A DNA stretch of 64,000 nucleotides from Sorangium cellulosum (lineage in GTDB: Bacteria; Myxococcota_A; Polyangia; Polyangiales; Polyangiaceae): NCBI RefSeq assembly GCF_004135735.1, contig NZ_CP012670.1:7022501-7086500 (forward strand), given 5' to 3'. Positions within the stretch are counted from its first letter, which is position 1; each line of letters begins with the position of its first letter. The translations under genes and the position numbers were made by a program. The notes beneath the pieces were generated by a model, which worked only from the letters and a program-made list of their open reading frames with translations, searched no databases and had not been told where the DNA came from. Positions 8,333 to 17,672 of this stretch are shown one piece after another.

Positions 8333-9289
8333 TCAGACCGGCGCCCCGAGCTGCCGGAGCAGCTCGCGCACCACCGCGCGCGCGCAGTGCTCCCGGTAGG
8401 CCCGCGTCGAGCGCACGTCGTCGATCGGCGCGATGTCCTGCGCCACCGCGGCGTCGATCTCCGCCGCGGTGAGCTCGGCGAGCGGGCGCGACAGGCAGAG
8501 CGCGCGCACGCTCGGCAGGAGCGCCGTCGTGGGCGCCACCGACGCCATGCCCAGCCCGAGCCGCGTGAGCCGCCCGGATCGCACCTCGGCCACGCCCGCG
8601 AGCGCGACCTTCGAGATCGCCTGGGCCCGGCGCGCGCCGATCTTCCGCCAGTACCAGGGGGATCGCGGCGCCGGCAGCGCGATCTCCACGGCAACGATCA
8701 CCTCGTCCGGCGCGCGCGACGTCCGCTTGTAGCCCGTCTGCAGCGCGCTCATCGGGATGCGCCGCTCCCCCCGGACGCTCTGCACCACGACGGTCGCGTC
8801 GTAGGCCGCGAGCGCGGCGACGCCGTCCGCGGCCGGCGACGCCGTGGCCAGGTTGCCGCCGAGCGTGCCGCGCGCCTGGATCTGCACCGCGCCCACGTCG
8901 CGGCTCATCCGTGCGAGGAGCGGCGCCCGCTCGCAGATCACGTCGCTCCGGCGCATCTCCAGGTACGTGGTCGCGGCGCCCACCCGCAGCGTGTCGCCCG
9001 AGAGCGCGACGCCGCAGAGGTCCGGGAGCCGGGACACGTCGACGACGAGCGGCGTCGCCGCCGGCCTGCTGCCCGGCGTCGCCGCCGGCCCGCCGCCCGA
9101 CGGCGCCGCCGGGCCGGGCGCGGGGGCCGCGAGCGCCGGGCCGAGCTCCTGCTCGACCATCCAGTCGGTGCCGCCGGCCAGGAGCGCGACCGGCGCGCCG
9201 AGCGCGGCCTGCTCCGCCACGAGCTCGCACAGCGAGCCCAGCCCGGACACGCGCCGCATCTCGAACCGGGGGAGATCCGCGAGGCTCAC
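8333..9289 (-). CDS. Molybdenum hydroxylase FAD-binding (medium) subunit
   Basis: A 318-residue protein of the CO dehydrogenase/xanthine dehydrogenase medium-subunit family. It starts at GTG 9289, which overlaps the stop of the iron-sulfur subunit gene by 4 nt. FAD motifs are visible as LLAGGTDW near residue 37 and the paired GAVQIQARGTLGGNLATASPAAD segment, which contacts FAD pyrophosphate. It passes electrons from the iron-sulfur clusters to NAD+ or another acceptor. An unusual Pro/Ala/Gly insertion (about residues 53-80) sits after the first motif. Last gene of the operon. Confidence 0.9.
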   Translation of the reverse strand: MSLADLPRFEMRRVSGLGSLCELVAEQAALGAPVALLAGGTDWMVEQELGPALAAPAPGPAAPSGGGPAATPGSRPAATPLVVDVSRLPDLCGVALSGDTLRVGAATTYLEMRRSDVICERAPLLARMSRDVGAVQIQARGTLGGNLATASPAADGVAALAAYDATVVVQSVRGERRIPMSALQTGYKRTSRAPDEVIVAVEIALPAPRSPWYWRKIGARRAQAISKVALAGVAEVRSGRLTRLGLGMASVAPTTALLPSVRALCLSRPLAELTAAEIDAAVAQDIAPIDDVRSTRAYREHCARAVVRELLRQLGAPV

Positions 9290-9771
9290 GGCCCGGCCCC
9301 CCCCGCGCCGCCGCGGCGCAGCGCCGCCGCGGCGCGGACGCTCTCCACGATGCGCTGGTACCCGGTGCAGCGGCAGAGATTGCCCGCGAGCGCCTCGCGG
9401 ACGTCGAGCTCCGACGGGTCCGGGTTCTTCGCGAGCAGCGCCTCGGCCGAGAGGAGCATGCCCGGCGTGCAGATCCCGCACTGCGCCCCGCCCTCCTCGA
9501 CGAAGCAGCGCTGCAGCGGCGACAGGTGCCCCGCGCCGGCCAGGCCCTCGACCGTGGTCACGCGCCGCCCGTCGCACTGGCCGATCGCGACCAGGCAGGC
9601 GTTCACGGGGTCGCCGTCGAGCAGCACCGTGCACGCGCCGCACTCGCCCTCCGCGCACCCCTCCTTGGTGCCCGTGAGCCCGAGCGGCCCCCGGAGCGCG
9701 TCGAGCAGCCGCGAGAGCGGCGGCAGGTCGACCTCGCGCGGCGAGCCGTTGACGACGAGCGAGATCTTCAT
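9286..9771 (-). CDS. Molybdenum hydroxylase [2Fe-2S] (small) subunit
   Basis: A 161-residue ferredoxin-like subunit with the two expected clusters. The plant-type cluster uses CAEGECGACTVLLDG plus a later NACL cysteine. The C-terminal helical-domain cluster uses CGICTPGML and NLCRCTGYQRI. It carries electrons from the molybdenum centre to the FAD subunit. Starts at ATG 9771, overlapping the large-subunit stop by 4 nt, and ends overlapping the FAD-subunit start, so the three are tightly coupled. The length is normal for the family. Confidence 0.93.
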   Translation of the reverse strand: MKISLVVNGSPREVDLPPLSRLLDALRGPLGLTGTKEGCAEGECGACTVLLDGDPVNACLVAIGQCDGRRVTTVEGLAGAGHLSPLQRCFVEEGGAQCGICTPGMLLSAEALLAKNPDPSELDVREALAGNLCRCTGYQRIVESVRAAAALRRGGAGGAGP

Positions 9772-12119
9772 GCGCGCTCCCCTCCCCCCGCGGCCGGCCG
9801 CGGCGCCGCGGCGCCACGCGTCGCCTCGAACAGGCGCTCCGGCGTGAGCGGCAGCGCGCACGCCGCGATCCCGGTCGCGTGCTCCACCGCCGCGGCCACC
9901 GCCGGGGCGCCGCCGTCCATCGGCAGCTCGCCGACGCCCTTGGCGCCGCCGCCCGGGCCGAACGGGAACGGCGACTCGAGCAGGGCCACGTGGAACGGCG
10001 GCGCGTCGAGCGACGTCGGGATGATGTAGTTGGTCATCCGCGGGTTCTTGATCTTGCCGTCGTGCCAGACGATCTCCTCGGAGAGCGCCCAGCCGATCGC
10101 CTGGAGGCTGCCGCCCTCGATCTGCCCCTTGCACATCACCGGGTGGATCGCCTTGCCCACGTCCGTAGCCGACCAGAAGCCGACGACCGTCACCTCGAAG
10201 GTGTCGAGATCCACCTCGACCTCGGCCACGTCGCACGCCCAGCCGAAGCACGGGTACGCGTCTCCCTTGTACGCCTCGTCGTCCCAGCGCACGTGGCCCG
10301 GCGGCTCGTACTGCTTCAGCGACGTCACCTGCCCCTCGCGCGCGAGCAGCCGATCGGCCGCCTCCTCGAACGAGAGCCCCGCCGGCGCCGCCGCCTGGCC
10401 GGCCCCCTGCCCGTCGTCTCCGGCCGCCTGCCGCCGCGCCGCCTCCTGCTCCTCGCGCACGCGGCCCGCCACCTCGCGCGCCGCGGCCTCGACGATCGAG
10501 CCGACCACCATCACCGTGCGCGACGCCACCGTGGGGCCCGAGTCGGGCACGGACGTCGTGCACGGCACCGCGAGCTCGACCCGATCGAGCGGAAGCCCCG
10601 CCGCGTCGGCGGCGATCTGCCGGAACACCGTCTCCGTCCCCTGGCCGATGTCCGTCGACGCCGTGCGGATGCGGAGCCGCCCGCCGGGCGCGAGATCCAC
10701 CGCGACCTTGCCCTTCAGGGCACGCTCGCCCGATCCGGTGAAGCCCGCGCCGTGCATGAACACGGAGAGCCCGACCCCCCGCGCCACGCGCCCTCGCACG
10801 ACCGGCCCCGCCGCGCGCTTCTGCCGGTAGCCGCTCGCCGCGATCGCCCGCTCGATGCACGCCTCGCCCGCGACGCTCTCGCGCAGCACCTGCCCCGTCG
10901 CGGTCGCGTCGCCGGGGCGCAGCACGTTCTTCGCCTTCAGGTCGAGCGGATCGCGGCCGAGCGCGCGCGCGACGCGATCGAGGTGCCGCTCGATGGCCCA
11001 GATCGTCTGCGGGGCGCCGAAGCCGCGGAAGGCGCCGTTCGGCGGCGTGTTCGTCGCGACCGCCGTCGCCTCGATCCAGACGTCCTCCCAGCGGTAAGCG
11101 CCCGCCGCGTGGAGCGCGCCCCGCGACAGGACCACCGGCGTCAGCGTCGTGTACGCCCCGCCATCCATGAGGATCCGGATCTTCAGCGCGCGCAGCGTCC
11201 CGTCCCGATCGCAGCCGGTCGTGATCTCGCACCACGCCGGGTGGCGCTTCGTCGTCGCCTCGATGTCCTCCGTCCGGTCATAGATCATCCGCACCGGCCG
11301 GCCGCTCTTCTTCGCGAGGAGCGCCGCGTGGAGCGCGAGGATCGACGGGTACTCCTCCTTGCCCCCGAAGCCGCCCCCGGTCACCGACTGCGTGACGTGG
11401 ACCTGGTCGGGCGCGAGCCCGAACGCCTTGAGGAACGCCTTCTGCACGTAGAATGGGCACTGGAGCGAGCCCATCGCGTGCGCGCCCGCCGCGTCCCACC
11501 ACGCGATGAACCCCTGCGGCTCGATGTAGAGCTGCTCCTGGTGGTGCGACGCGTAGGTCCCGGTGACCACGACGTCGCAGCGCGCGATCGCCGCGTCGAT
11601 GGCCGCCTCGCCGCGCTCCCGGTCCGCGTCGGCGCACCCCTTGGTGATGAGGTACCGCTTGAAGACATTGTCCTCGCCCCAGAGGATCTCCCGCCCCTCG
11701 AGCGCGGCGCGCGCGTCGAGCACCGGCGGCAGCGGCTCGATGTCGAGCGAGACGGCCGCGGCCGCCCGCGCGAGCTTCGCCCGGTCCGCGCAGCCGAGCA
11801 GCGCGATCGGCTCGTAGGCGTGGTTCACCCTGCCCGCGGCGAGGATCGGCTGATCCTCCTGGATCAGCGCGACCACGTTGACCGGGACGTCCTCGGCGAG
11901 CACCACCGTGACGTCGCTCCAGTCGAACGCGGGGTCGAGCCGCACGCCCCGGAGGATCCCGCGCGGCACCGGGCTGCGCACGGTGCGCCCGAAGATCTCG
12001 CCCGGCATCGCCGGCAGATCGTCCACGTAGCGCGACGCCCCGGTGACCTTGGGCGGGCCGTCGGCGCGGGGCACGCTGGTCCCCGCGGCAAGCGCTGAGG
12101 CTGGAGGGCTCGTCGCCAT
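9768..12119 (-). CDS. Molybdenum hydroxylase large subunit (xanthine dehydrogenase type)
   Basis: A 783-residue molybdopterin-cytosine-dinucleotide subunit. Residues that define purine-oxidising enzymes are visible: the Glu in GGGFGGKEEY (Glu802 of bovine xanthine oxidoreductase), the Arg in NGAFRGFGAPQ (Arg880) and the base Glu in GAKGVGELPM (Glu1261). The CO dehydrogenase signature AYRCSF is absent. This makes xanthine or a related N-heterocycle the likely substrate, although these residues do not fix it. A linker of about 35 residues rich in Gln/Ala (EEQEAARRQAAGDDGQG) interrupts the C-terminal half. ATG 12119 is preceded by AGGAGGAG. The start is 104 nt after the nucleotidyltransferase gene. 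Confidence 0.92.
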   Translation of the reverse strand: MATSPPASALAAGTSVPRADGPPKVTGASRYVDDLPAMPGEIFGRTVRSPVPRGILRGVRLDPAFDWSDVTVVLAEDVPVNVVALIQEDQPILAAGRVNHAYEPIALLGCADRAKLARAAAAVSLDIEPLPPVLDARAALEGREILWGEDNVFKRYLITKGCADADRERGEAAIDAAIARCDVVVTGTYASHHQEQLYIEPQGFIAWWDAAGAHAMGSLQCPFYVQKAFLKAFGLAPDQVHVTQSVTGGGFGGKEEYPSILALHAALLAKKSGRPVRMIYDRTEDIEATTKRHPAWCEITTGCDRDGTLRALKIRILMDGGAYTTLTPVVLSRGALHAAGAYRWEDVWIEATAVATNTPPNGAFRGFGAPQTIWAIERHLDRVARALGRDPLDLKAKNVLRPGDATATGQVLRESVAGEACIERAIAASGYRQKRAAGPVVRGRVARGVGLSVFMHGAGFTGSGERALKGKVAVDLAPGGRLRIRTASTDIGQGTETVFRQIAADAAGLPLDRVELAVPCTTSVPDSGPTVASRTVMVVGSIVEAAAREVAGRVREEQEAARRQAAGDDGQGAGQAAAPAGLSFEEAADRLLAREGQVTSLKQYEPPGHVRWDDEAYKGDAYPCFGWACDVAEVEVDLDTFEVTVVGFWSATDVGKAIHPVMCKGQIEGGSLQAIGWALSEEIVWHDGKIKNPRMTNYIIPTSLDAPPFHVALLESPFPFGPGGGAKGVGELPMDGGAPAVAAAVEHATGIAACALPLTPERLFEATRGAAAPRPAAGGGERA

Positions 12120-12223
12120 TCGTCTGCTCCTCCTCACCGACGATAGCCTGGTCCCGAGGGGAACGTCGACCCAGCGCCGCACCAACGACGCGCCGGCCCG
12201 CCGCCGGTCGACGTCGGGAGAGC

Positions 12224-12871
12224 TCAGGCCAGGAAGTGCGGCGGTCCCCCCAGCACCCGGATCACGTCGACCGGGACGTTCAGGTCGAGCAGCACCCCCG
12301 GATCGTCCACGTCCTCGTCCACGCACCGTTCCCCGAGCGACCTGAGGTGGTCCCGCAGCGGCGGCGGATCCGGCTCGAGGTAGCGCGCGAGCGCCTCGGC
12401 GCGCAGCACCACCGGGTGCCCGCCGCGGCCGAGGTGCCGCGGCCGCACCGCGAGCGGCGGCGCCGCGGAAGCCTCGGAAGCAGCGCCCGCGTCGAGCCGC
12501 GCGAGCAGCCGCGCCACCGTGGCGGCGCTCGCGGGAGGCACGTCGACCGGCGTCACGACGACCGCCTCCGCGTCGCCGATGCGCGGCGCGGCGACGGCCA
12601 GCGAGCCGGCCGGCCCGAGATCATCCGGGGCGCTCCACGCGACCAGGTCGATGCCAGGCCGCACATGGGCCAGGAGGGCGTTCATGACGGAGCTGCGCAC
12701 CACCACGAGCACCCGCGCGCTCTCGGCCGAGAGGCGCGCCTCCGCGTGCGCGATGGCCAGCGGCCGCTCGGGGCCGTCCTTCGTCGCCGCAGGCCAGGCG
12801 AGGAGGGCCTTCGGCCCGCCGAGCCGCTTGCCCGCGCCCGCGGCGAGCACGATCGTGATCACCCGCTTCAT
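12224..12871 (-). CDS. MobA-like nucleotidyltransferase (MocA type, molybdopterin cytidylyltransferase)
   Basis: A 215-residue NTP-transferase with the N-terminal signature VLAAGAGKRLGGPKALL that binds the nucleotide, VVTPVDVPPASA around the metal-binding Asp, and RGGHPVVLRAEAL near the end. In operons with molybdenum hydroxylases this family (MocA) attaches CMP to molybdopterin to make the MCD cofactor used by the xanthine dehydrogenase family. Starts at ATG 12871, overlapping xdhC by 4 nt, so it is translated with it. The cytidylyl rather than guanylyl specificity is inferred from the neighbours. Confidence 0.85.
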   Translation of the reverse strand: MKRVITIVLAAGAGKRLGGPKALLAWPAATKDGPERPLAIAHAEARLSAESARVLVVVRSSVMNALLAHVRPGIDLVAWSAPDDLGPAGSLAVAAPRIGDAEAVVVTPVDVPPASAATVARLLARLDAGAASEASAAPPLAVRPRHLGRGGHPVVLRAEALARYLEPDPPPLRDHLRSLGERCVDEDVDDPGVLLDLNVPVDVIRVLGGPPHFLA

Positions 12872-13815
12872 TCCGCCTGCTCCTCCCCTGCCGACGCCGC
12901 GGCGACCGGCGACCACCGCGCGCGCTGGCGCCCCACGCGCCAGGCGACGAGCTCCGCCGCGAGGGCGACGCCGATCTCGGCCGGGGTGCGCGCGCCGATG
13001 TCCAGGCCGATCGGCATCCGGACCCGGGCGACGTCGCCCGCCGGCACCCCCTTCGCCTCGAGCCGCGCGCGCGTGCGCGCCGCCTTCGCCCGGCTCCCCA
13101 CCCCGCCCACGTAGCCGAAGCCGCGCGCGAGCGCCCACGCGATCGCCGCCTGGTCGAGGCCGTGGTCGTGCGTCATCACGAGCGCGGCCGCCTCGCCGAG
13201 ATCGCTCGGCAGGCCCGCCGTCACCTCCGGGTCGTCGTGGTCGGCAAGCACGACCCGCACCGCCTCCACGATGCGCGCCGCCCCGGGCACGCGCGGCGCG
13301 ACGCCGGGCGCGGACAGCGCGGGCGCGGGCGCCGCGGCGGGGAGCACGCGGGCGGGATCGGCGGCGGCCGCGCGCGCGTCGCAGACGGTGACCCGGAAAC
13401 CGAGCGATGCCAGCAGCGGGGCGGCGAACGCGCCCACGTGCCCGGCGCCGATCACGAGGGCGTGCACCGCGGGCAGCATCGGCTCGATGAGGACCTCCAC
13501 CGAGCCGCCGCAGCACATGCCCAGGCTCGGGCCCAGGCGGAACGTCTCGAGCTTCGGGGTGGTGGCGAGCTCGTCGAGGGCGCGCCCCATCATCCCGAGC
13601 ACCGCCCGCTCGACGGCGCCGCCGCCGATCGTGCCGACCGCGGTGAGGTCGTCGACGAGGCAGAGCTTCTGCCCCGGCGTCGACGGCGCGGAGCCGTGCC
13701 GCCCCACCACCGAGGCCAGCACCACCCGCCGCCCCGCCTCGAGCGCGTCGAGCGCTGCGCGCAGCACGTCGTGCGGTGAGGCTGTCCTCGGGATGATCTG
13801 GCTCAGATCCGGCAT
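12868..13815 (-). CDS. xdhC: XdhC-family molybdenum cofactor chaperone
   Basis: A 315-residue protein with the XdhC/CoxI N-terminal domain (LASVVGRHGSAPSTPGQKL, GTIGGGAVE, GMCCGGSVEVLIEP) and the C-terminal Rossmann-like XdhC domain (LVIGAGHVGAFAAPLLASLG, MTHDHGLDQAAI, PIGLDIGARTPAEIGVALAA). It binds molybdopterin cofactor, protects it during sulfuration and delivers it to the large subunit. First gene of the five-gene operon, in the order maturation first and structural genes after. The GMCCGG cysteines are present, so it looks functional. Confidence 0.92.
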   Translation of the reverse strand: MPDLSQIIPRTASPHDVLRAALDALEAGRRVVLASVVGRHGSAPSTPGQKLCLVDDLTAVGTIGGGAVERAVLGMMGRALDELATTPKLETFRLGPSLGMCCGGSVEVLIEPMLPAVHALVIGAGHVGAFAAPLLASLGFRVTVCDARAAAADPARVLPAAAPAPALSAPGVAPRVPGAARIVEAVRVVLADHDDPEVTAGLPSDLGEAAALVMTHDHGLDQAAIAWALARGFGYVGGVGSRAKAARTRARLEAKGVPAGDVARVRMPIGLDIGARTPAEIGVALAAELVAWRVGRQRARWSPVAAASAGEEQAE

Positions 13816-14001
13816 GAGGGAACTCTAGCGAGCCGGGGCCCGAAAACGAGAGCGCCCTGAGGCCCGGCGCGGAAAGAGCTTGCCGGGGCGCCGCGCCTGT
13901 CGCGAGAGTCGGGCGCGCGCGGCGAGCGCCCGCAGGCGCCCCGGAGCCCGTCCGGCCGGCCCCGCCGGAAACCCTGTGAGAACGCGAAGATCCCAGACCC
14001 G

Positions 14002-15921
14002 ATGAGCCTCCCCGCGACGCCCGAGCCCGACCTCCAGCGCTCCCTCTCCGATCCCGGCTTCACGCCGGGACGCCGCCACTTCGCCGCCCTGCTCGATCTC
14101 CTCGCGGCGGGCGGCGAGCCCGCCGAGCTGGCCGAGCGGGCGCTGCGGCGCGCCGGCGCGGCCGCGCTGCCCTCGGCGCTCGAGCGCGCGGCCGCCGCGG
14201 AGCCGGCGCAGCGCGCGCCGCTCACGCGGCTCGTCGGCAAGCTGATGGCCGCCGCGCCGATCGATCCCGAGCTCGCCGAGCGGGCGCGCGACTACCTGCT
14301 CGCGCGCCTCCGCGACGACGATCGCCGCACGCGCCGCATGGCGGCGGTGGCGCTCGGCAAGCCGGCCGCGATGGACGCCGGGCGGCCGCTCGTCGGGGCG
14401 GCGCTCGCCGAGGCGGCGCGCGGCGAGCGCTCGCCCGACGTCCGCCGCGCGCTGATCGACGCGCTGGGCAAGGTCGGCGGCGGCGCCGCGCTCGACGCGC
14501 TGGCCGAGCTCGAGGGCGAGGACGACCTGGCCGACGCGCGCGCGCGCGCCGAGCTCCTGGCCAGGAGGACGCTGTCGCGCGGCGAGCCGTCGGCGATCGC
14601 CGGCGATCGCGCGCCGGAGCGCCCCCTCCGGGTGGCGGTGCGCGCGAGGCGCGGGCTCGAGGCGATCCTCGCCGAGGAGCTCGCGGCGCTCGACCAGGGC
14701 TCTCCCGCCGGGGCGCTCGTCCCCGAGCTCCGGAGCGATCCCTGCGGCGGGACGCGCGTCGAGGTGACGCTCAGCGGCCGCCTCGACGTCCTGTTCGGGG
14801 CGCGCACGATGCTGTCGTTCGCGCTGCCCCTGCCGGAGCGCGCGCTCGACGCGGGGGGCGACCTCGCCGCGGTCGTCGCCGAGCGGCTGCTCTCGCGGGA
14901 GTCGCAGGACGCCCTGCGTCGCTTCACCCTGGGCGCGATCCGGTACCGCATCGACTGGGCCCGGGGCGGCAAGCGCCGCGCGGCGGTGTTCCGCGTCGCG
15001 ACGGCCGTGGAGGCGGCGGCGCCGGAGCTCGTGAACGATCCGACCCAGAGCACGTGGGACGTGGTCGTCCACGAGGGCGCGGGTCGGGTCCGGGTCGAGC
15101 TCGCGCCGCGCTTGCCCGACCCGCGGTTCGGCTACCGGAGGGGCGACGTCCCCGCGGCCTCGCACCCGACGATCGCGGCGGCGCTCGCGCGCGTCGCGGG
15201 GGTGCGCGGCGACGACGTGGTCTGGGATCCGTTCGTCGGCTCGGGCCTGGAGCTCTGCGAGCGCGCCCTGCTCGGGCCGTACCGGCGGCTCGTCGGCTCG
15301 GATCGCGATCCCCGGGCGCTCCGGATCGCGCGCGAGAACCTCGACGCCGCGGGCGCGCGCGGCGCGGAGCTCCTCCAGCGCGACGCGTGCAGCGCGCCGC
15401 CGCCGGGCGACGCGCCCACGCTGATCCTGACGAACCCGCCGCTCGGTCGCCGCGTCGAGCGCACGGGAGATCTCGACGCCCTGCTCACCCGCTTCGTCGA
15501 GAGCGCCGCCCGCGCGCTCGCGCCGGGCGGCAGGCTGGTCTGGATCTCGCCGTTCCCCGAGCGGACCGAGGCGGCCGCGCGCCGCTCAGGCCTCCGGCCC
15601 GAGGTGCTGCAGCGCGTCGACATGGGCGGCTTCGACGCCCAGATCCAGCGCTTCCACAAGGAGGCGCCCCGCGCGCGGGCGGGCCACGGCCGGGGCGAGG
15701 GTCGGCGCGACGACGGCGGCCTCCGCCACCCTCCGCGGCGCGGCGGGCGCGGCGCCCAGGAGGCCCATCTGCGCGGCGAACAGCATCGCCCCGCCCGCCA
15801 GGAGGAGCGCCACGATCACCGCGATGATCATCCCGAGCCGCCCCGAGCGGTCGGGCGGCATGTCGCTCTCCAGAGCGACGCCGCCGGCCCCGCCGAACGG
15901 CGACGGGGGCGACGCGGCTGA
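14002..15921 (+). CDS. HEAT-repeat / THUMP-like RNA methyltransferase fusion
   Basis: Residues about 15-200 form helical HEAT-like repeats (RRTRRMAAVALGKPAA, DVRRALIDALGKVGGGAALDAL). Residues about 210-370 resemble the THUMP/ferredoxin-like RNA-binding part of RlmL/TrmN-type enzymes. Residues about 390-550 are a class I SAM methyltransferase with DDVVWDPFVGSGLE (404-416), the acidic strand GSDRDPRALRIA and the catalytic NPPLG motif (478-482) of base-N methyltransferases. RNA is therefore the likely substrate, probably a guanine N2 in tRNA or rRNA. The homologous part ends near DAQIQRFHK (about residue 552). The remaining 87 residues are Arg/His-rich, lie antisense to the next gene and are probably not conserved. 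The HEAT fusion is unusual. Confidence 0.75.
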   Translation: MSLPATPEPDLQRSLSDPGFTPGRRHFAALLDLLAAGGEPAELAERALRRAGAAALPSALERAAAAEPAQRAPLTRLVGKLMAAAPIDPELAERARDYLLARLRDDDRRTRRMAAVALGKPAAMDAGRPLVGAALAEAARGERSPDVRRALIDALGKVGGGAALDALAELEGEDDLADARARAELLARRTLSRGEPSAIAGDRAPERPLRVAVRARRGLEAILAEELAALDQGSPAGALVPELRSDPCGGTRVEVTLSGRLDVLFGARTMLSFALPLPERALDAGGDLAAVVAERLLSRESQDALRRFTLGAIRYRIDWARGGKRRAAVFRVATAVEAAAPELVNDPTQSTWDVVVHEGAGRVRVELAPRLPDPRFGYRRGDVPAASHPTIAAALARVAGVRGDDVVWDPFVGSGLELCERALLGPYRRLVGSDRDPRALRIARENLDAAGARGAELLQRDACSAPPPGDAPTLILTNPPLGRRVERTGDLDALLTRFVESAARALAPGGRLVWISPFPERTEAAARRSGLRPEVLQRVDMGGFDAQIQRFHKEAPRARAGHGRGEGRRDDGGLRHPPRRGGRGAQEAHLRGEQHRPARQEERHDHRDDHPEPPRAVGRHVALQSDAAGPAERRRGRRG

Positions 15922-17504
15922 GCCCAGCGCTGCCGTCTGAACCGGAGCCGCGCTCGGCAGCGCGGCCAGGGCGCTCTGCGGGCGGGGCGACGCCTGCGGC
16001 GGCGGGCTGAACGCCCCGGCGGCGGCGGGCCCCGGGCCGATCGCCGGGCCGACCCCGGCGTCGCTGCCCCTCGGCGCGGAGGCCGCGCGCGCCCCTGCCC
16101 CCAGATCGAGCGGCGCCGCGGCCGCCGCAGCGGGGCGATCGTGCGCCCCCACGCCCGCGAGGGCCGGCGGCGAGCCGGGGAGCGCCGCCGCCATGGCCGG
16201 GTGCGGCGCGGCCGGCGTGTTCAGCGGCGCCTCCCGCGTCCGCGTGGGGACGTCGTCCTCGTCGTCCTCGGCGTCGACCAGCGCGGACGCGTTCAGCGTG
16301 GGCGCGTCGAGCGTCAGCTCATCATCGAGGGCCTCGGCGGGATCGACGAGGCGGGGCACGGCGTCGGCCTGCGCGTGCGAGCCCGCCCGCGGATCGCGCC
16401 CTGCGCCTGGACGATCGCGCCCGAGGAGCGGCGGCGCCGGCGCGCCGGCGGCGGACGGGTCCGGAGAGGCCGCTGCCTGCGACGCCGCGCTCACGCCGGG
16501 CCGGCCGGCAGGGCTCACCCGGTACGCGGCGGACGCCGTGCCTCCGGGTGGGGTGGCGGCGGCTGGCCCGGCCGCCACGTGGGCCCCCAGGGGAGGCGTC
16601 CCCCGCATGATCGTCAGCAGATCGTCCTCGGGCTCGCGGTCGTCGCCGAACGACTGCGTCAGCGGCACCGCCCCCACCCCCGGAACGCGCCCTCGCGCGA
16701 CCGGCGCGCGGCCGCCCGCGGCCGGGGCGACCGCGGCCGCCGCGGCCCTGGGGCCAGCGCGACGCCCGGCCTCGGGGGCGCCGCGCCGCCGGGCGCGGCC
16801 GGCGCCGCCGGGCGCGCGGGCTGCGCGGGCGTCGGCGGCTGACCGGCCTGCAGCGCCGCCGTGCGCTGCGCGATGAGCTCGTTGAGCTGGGCCGAGCTCA
16901 GCGGCGCAGGGCGCATCAGCGTGCGCACCTCGTCGTCGTCCTCGTCGTCGTTCGTCGAGTCCTCGTCGTCGAGCGGGAGCAGCGTGCGCGCCGCGGGATC
17001 GGGGTGCCACTCCTCGAGGGCGCGCCGGAACGCGGCGGCGTTCGTCGTGCGCAGGGAGCGATCGCGCTGGAACGCGTCGTCGAGGACGCGCTGGAGATCG
17101 TCGTCGCCGACGTCGAAGACCGCGAGCGGCGCCGGCGAGGCGTTCGCGATGCGCTGCCGCGTCTCGGCGTCGCTCGCGCCGCCGAACGCGCTCGCCCCGG
17201 TGAGCACCTCGTAGAGCGTCGCCGCGATGGCCCACACGTCGTCGCCGGGCGAGAGCGTCCCGCCCGCGACGCGCTCGGGCGACTGGTAGGCGATGCGGCT
17301 CGGCGTCTGGCGCAGATCGGCCAGGATGGCCTTCGAGGTCCGATCGACGGCCGCCGTGAGCACGCACTCGGGCGAGATGGCGCCGTGCGCCACGCCGAGG
17401 GCGTGCAGCGCCTCGATCCTCTTCGCGAGGCGAATGGCCCAGCCCACGGCGTCGAGCTCGTTCAGCGGGCCATCGCGCGAGATCCGAGTTGCAAGCGTTT
17501 CCAC
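15586..17504 (-). CDS. Membrane-anchored pseudokinase, frameshifted
   Basis: Two frames make one gene. The first (17504 to about 16675; GTG start directly after an in-frame stop) gives a protein-kinase C-lobe without the Gly-loop and VAIK lysine. It has HGAISPECVL where HRDLKPxNIL is expected (Asp to Ala42, Lys to Ser44, Asn to Cys47), then YQSPERVAGG and DDVWAIAATLYEVLTG. It is thus a pseudokinase. The second frame (about 16675 to 15586) continues with a Pro/Ala/acidic linker (DAEDDEDDVPTRT) and a transmembrane helix GMIIAVIVALLLAGGAMLF (near 15765-15840). One extra C in either C5 run at 16671-16681 would join them. This is either a sequence error or a real disruption. The end overlaps the convergent methyltransferase by 336 nt. 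Confidence 0.6.
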
Positions 17505-17672
17505 TTACGGAGCCAGGGTAGTACCGGTCCGCGGAAGTTTGTACCTGGATCCGCGCGCAGCTCGCGCCCAGGACGGCCGATTCCGGGGTGTACGTCGCGC
17601 CGCGAACGTTCCGGGGCGGCGCCCTCGGGGGCGGCGCGGCGCCACGGAGGCGGCGGCGGGTGGCCGGTCACC

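Noticed and set aside
9768..12119. CO dehydrogenase large subunit
   Set aside because: The AYRCSF active-site loop is absent, whereas the xanthine dehydrogenase Glu and Arg positions are present.
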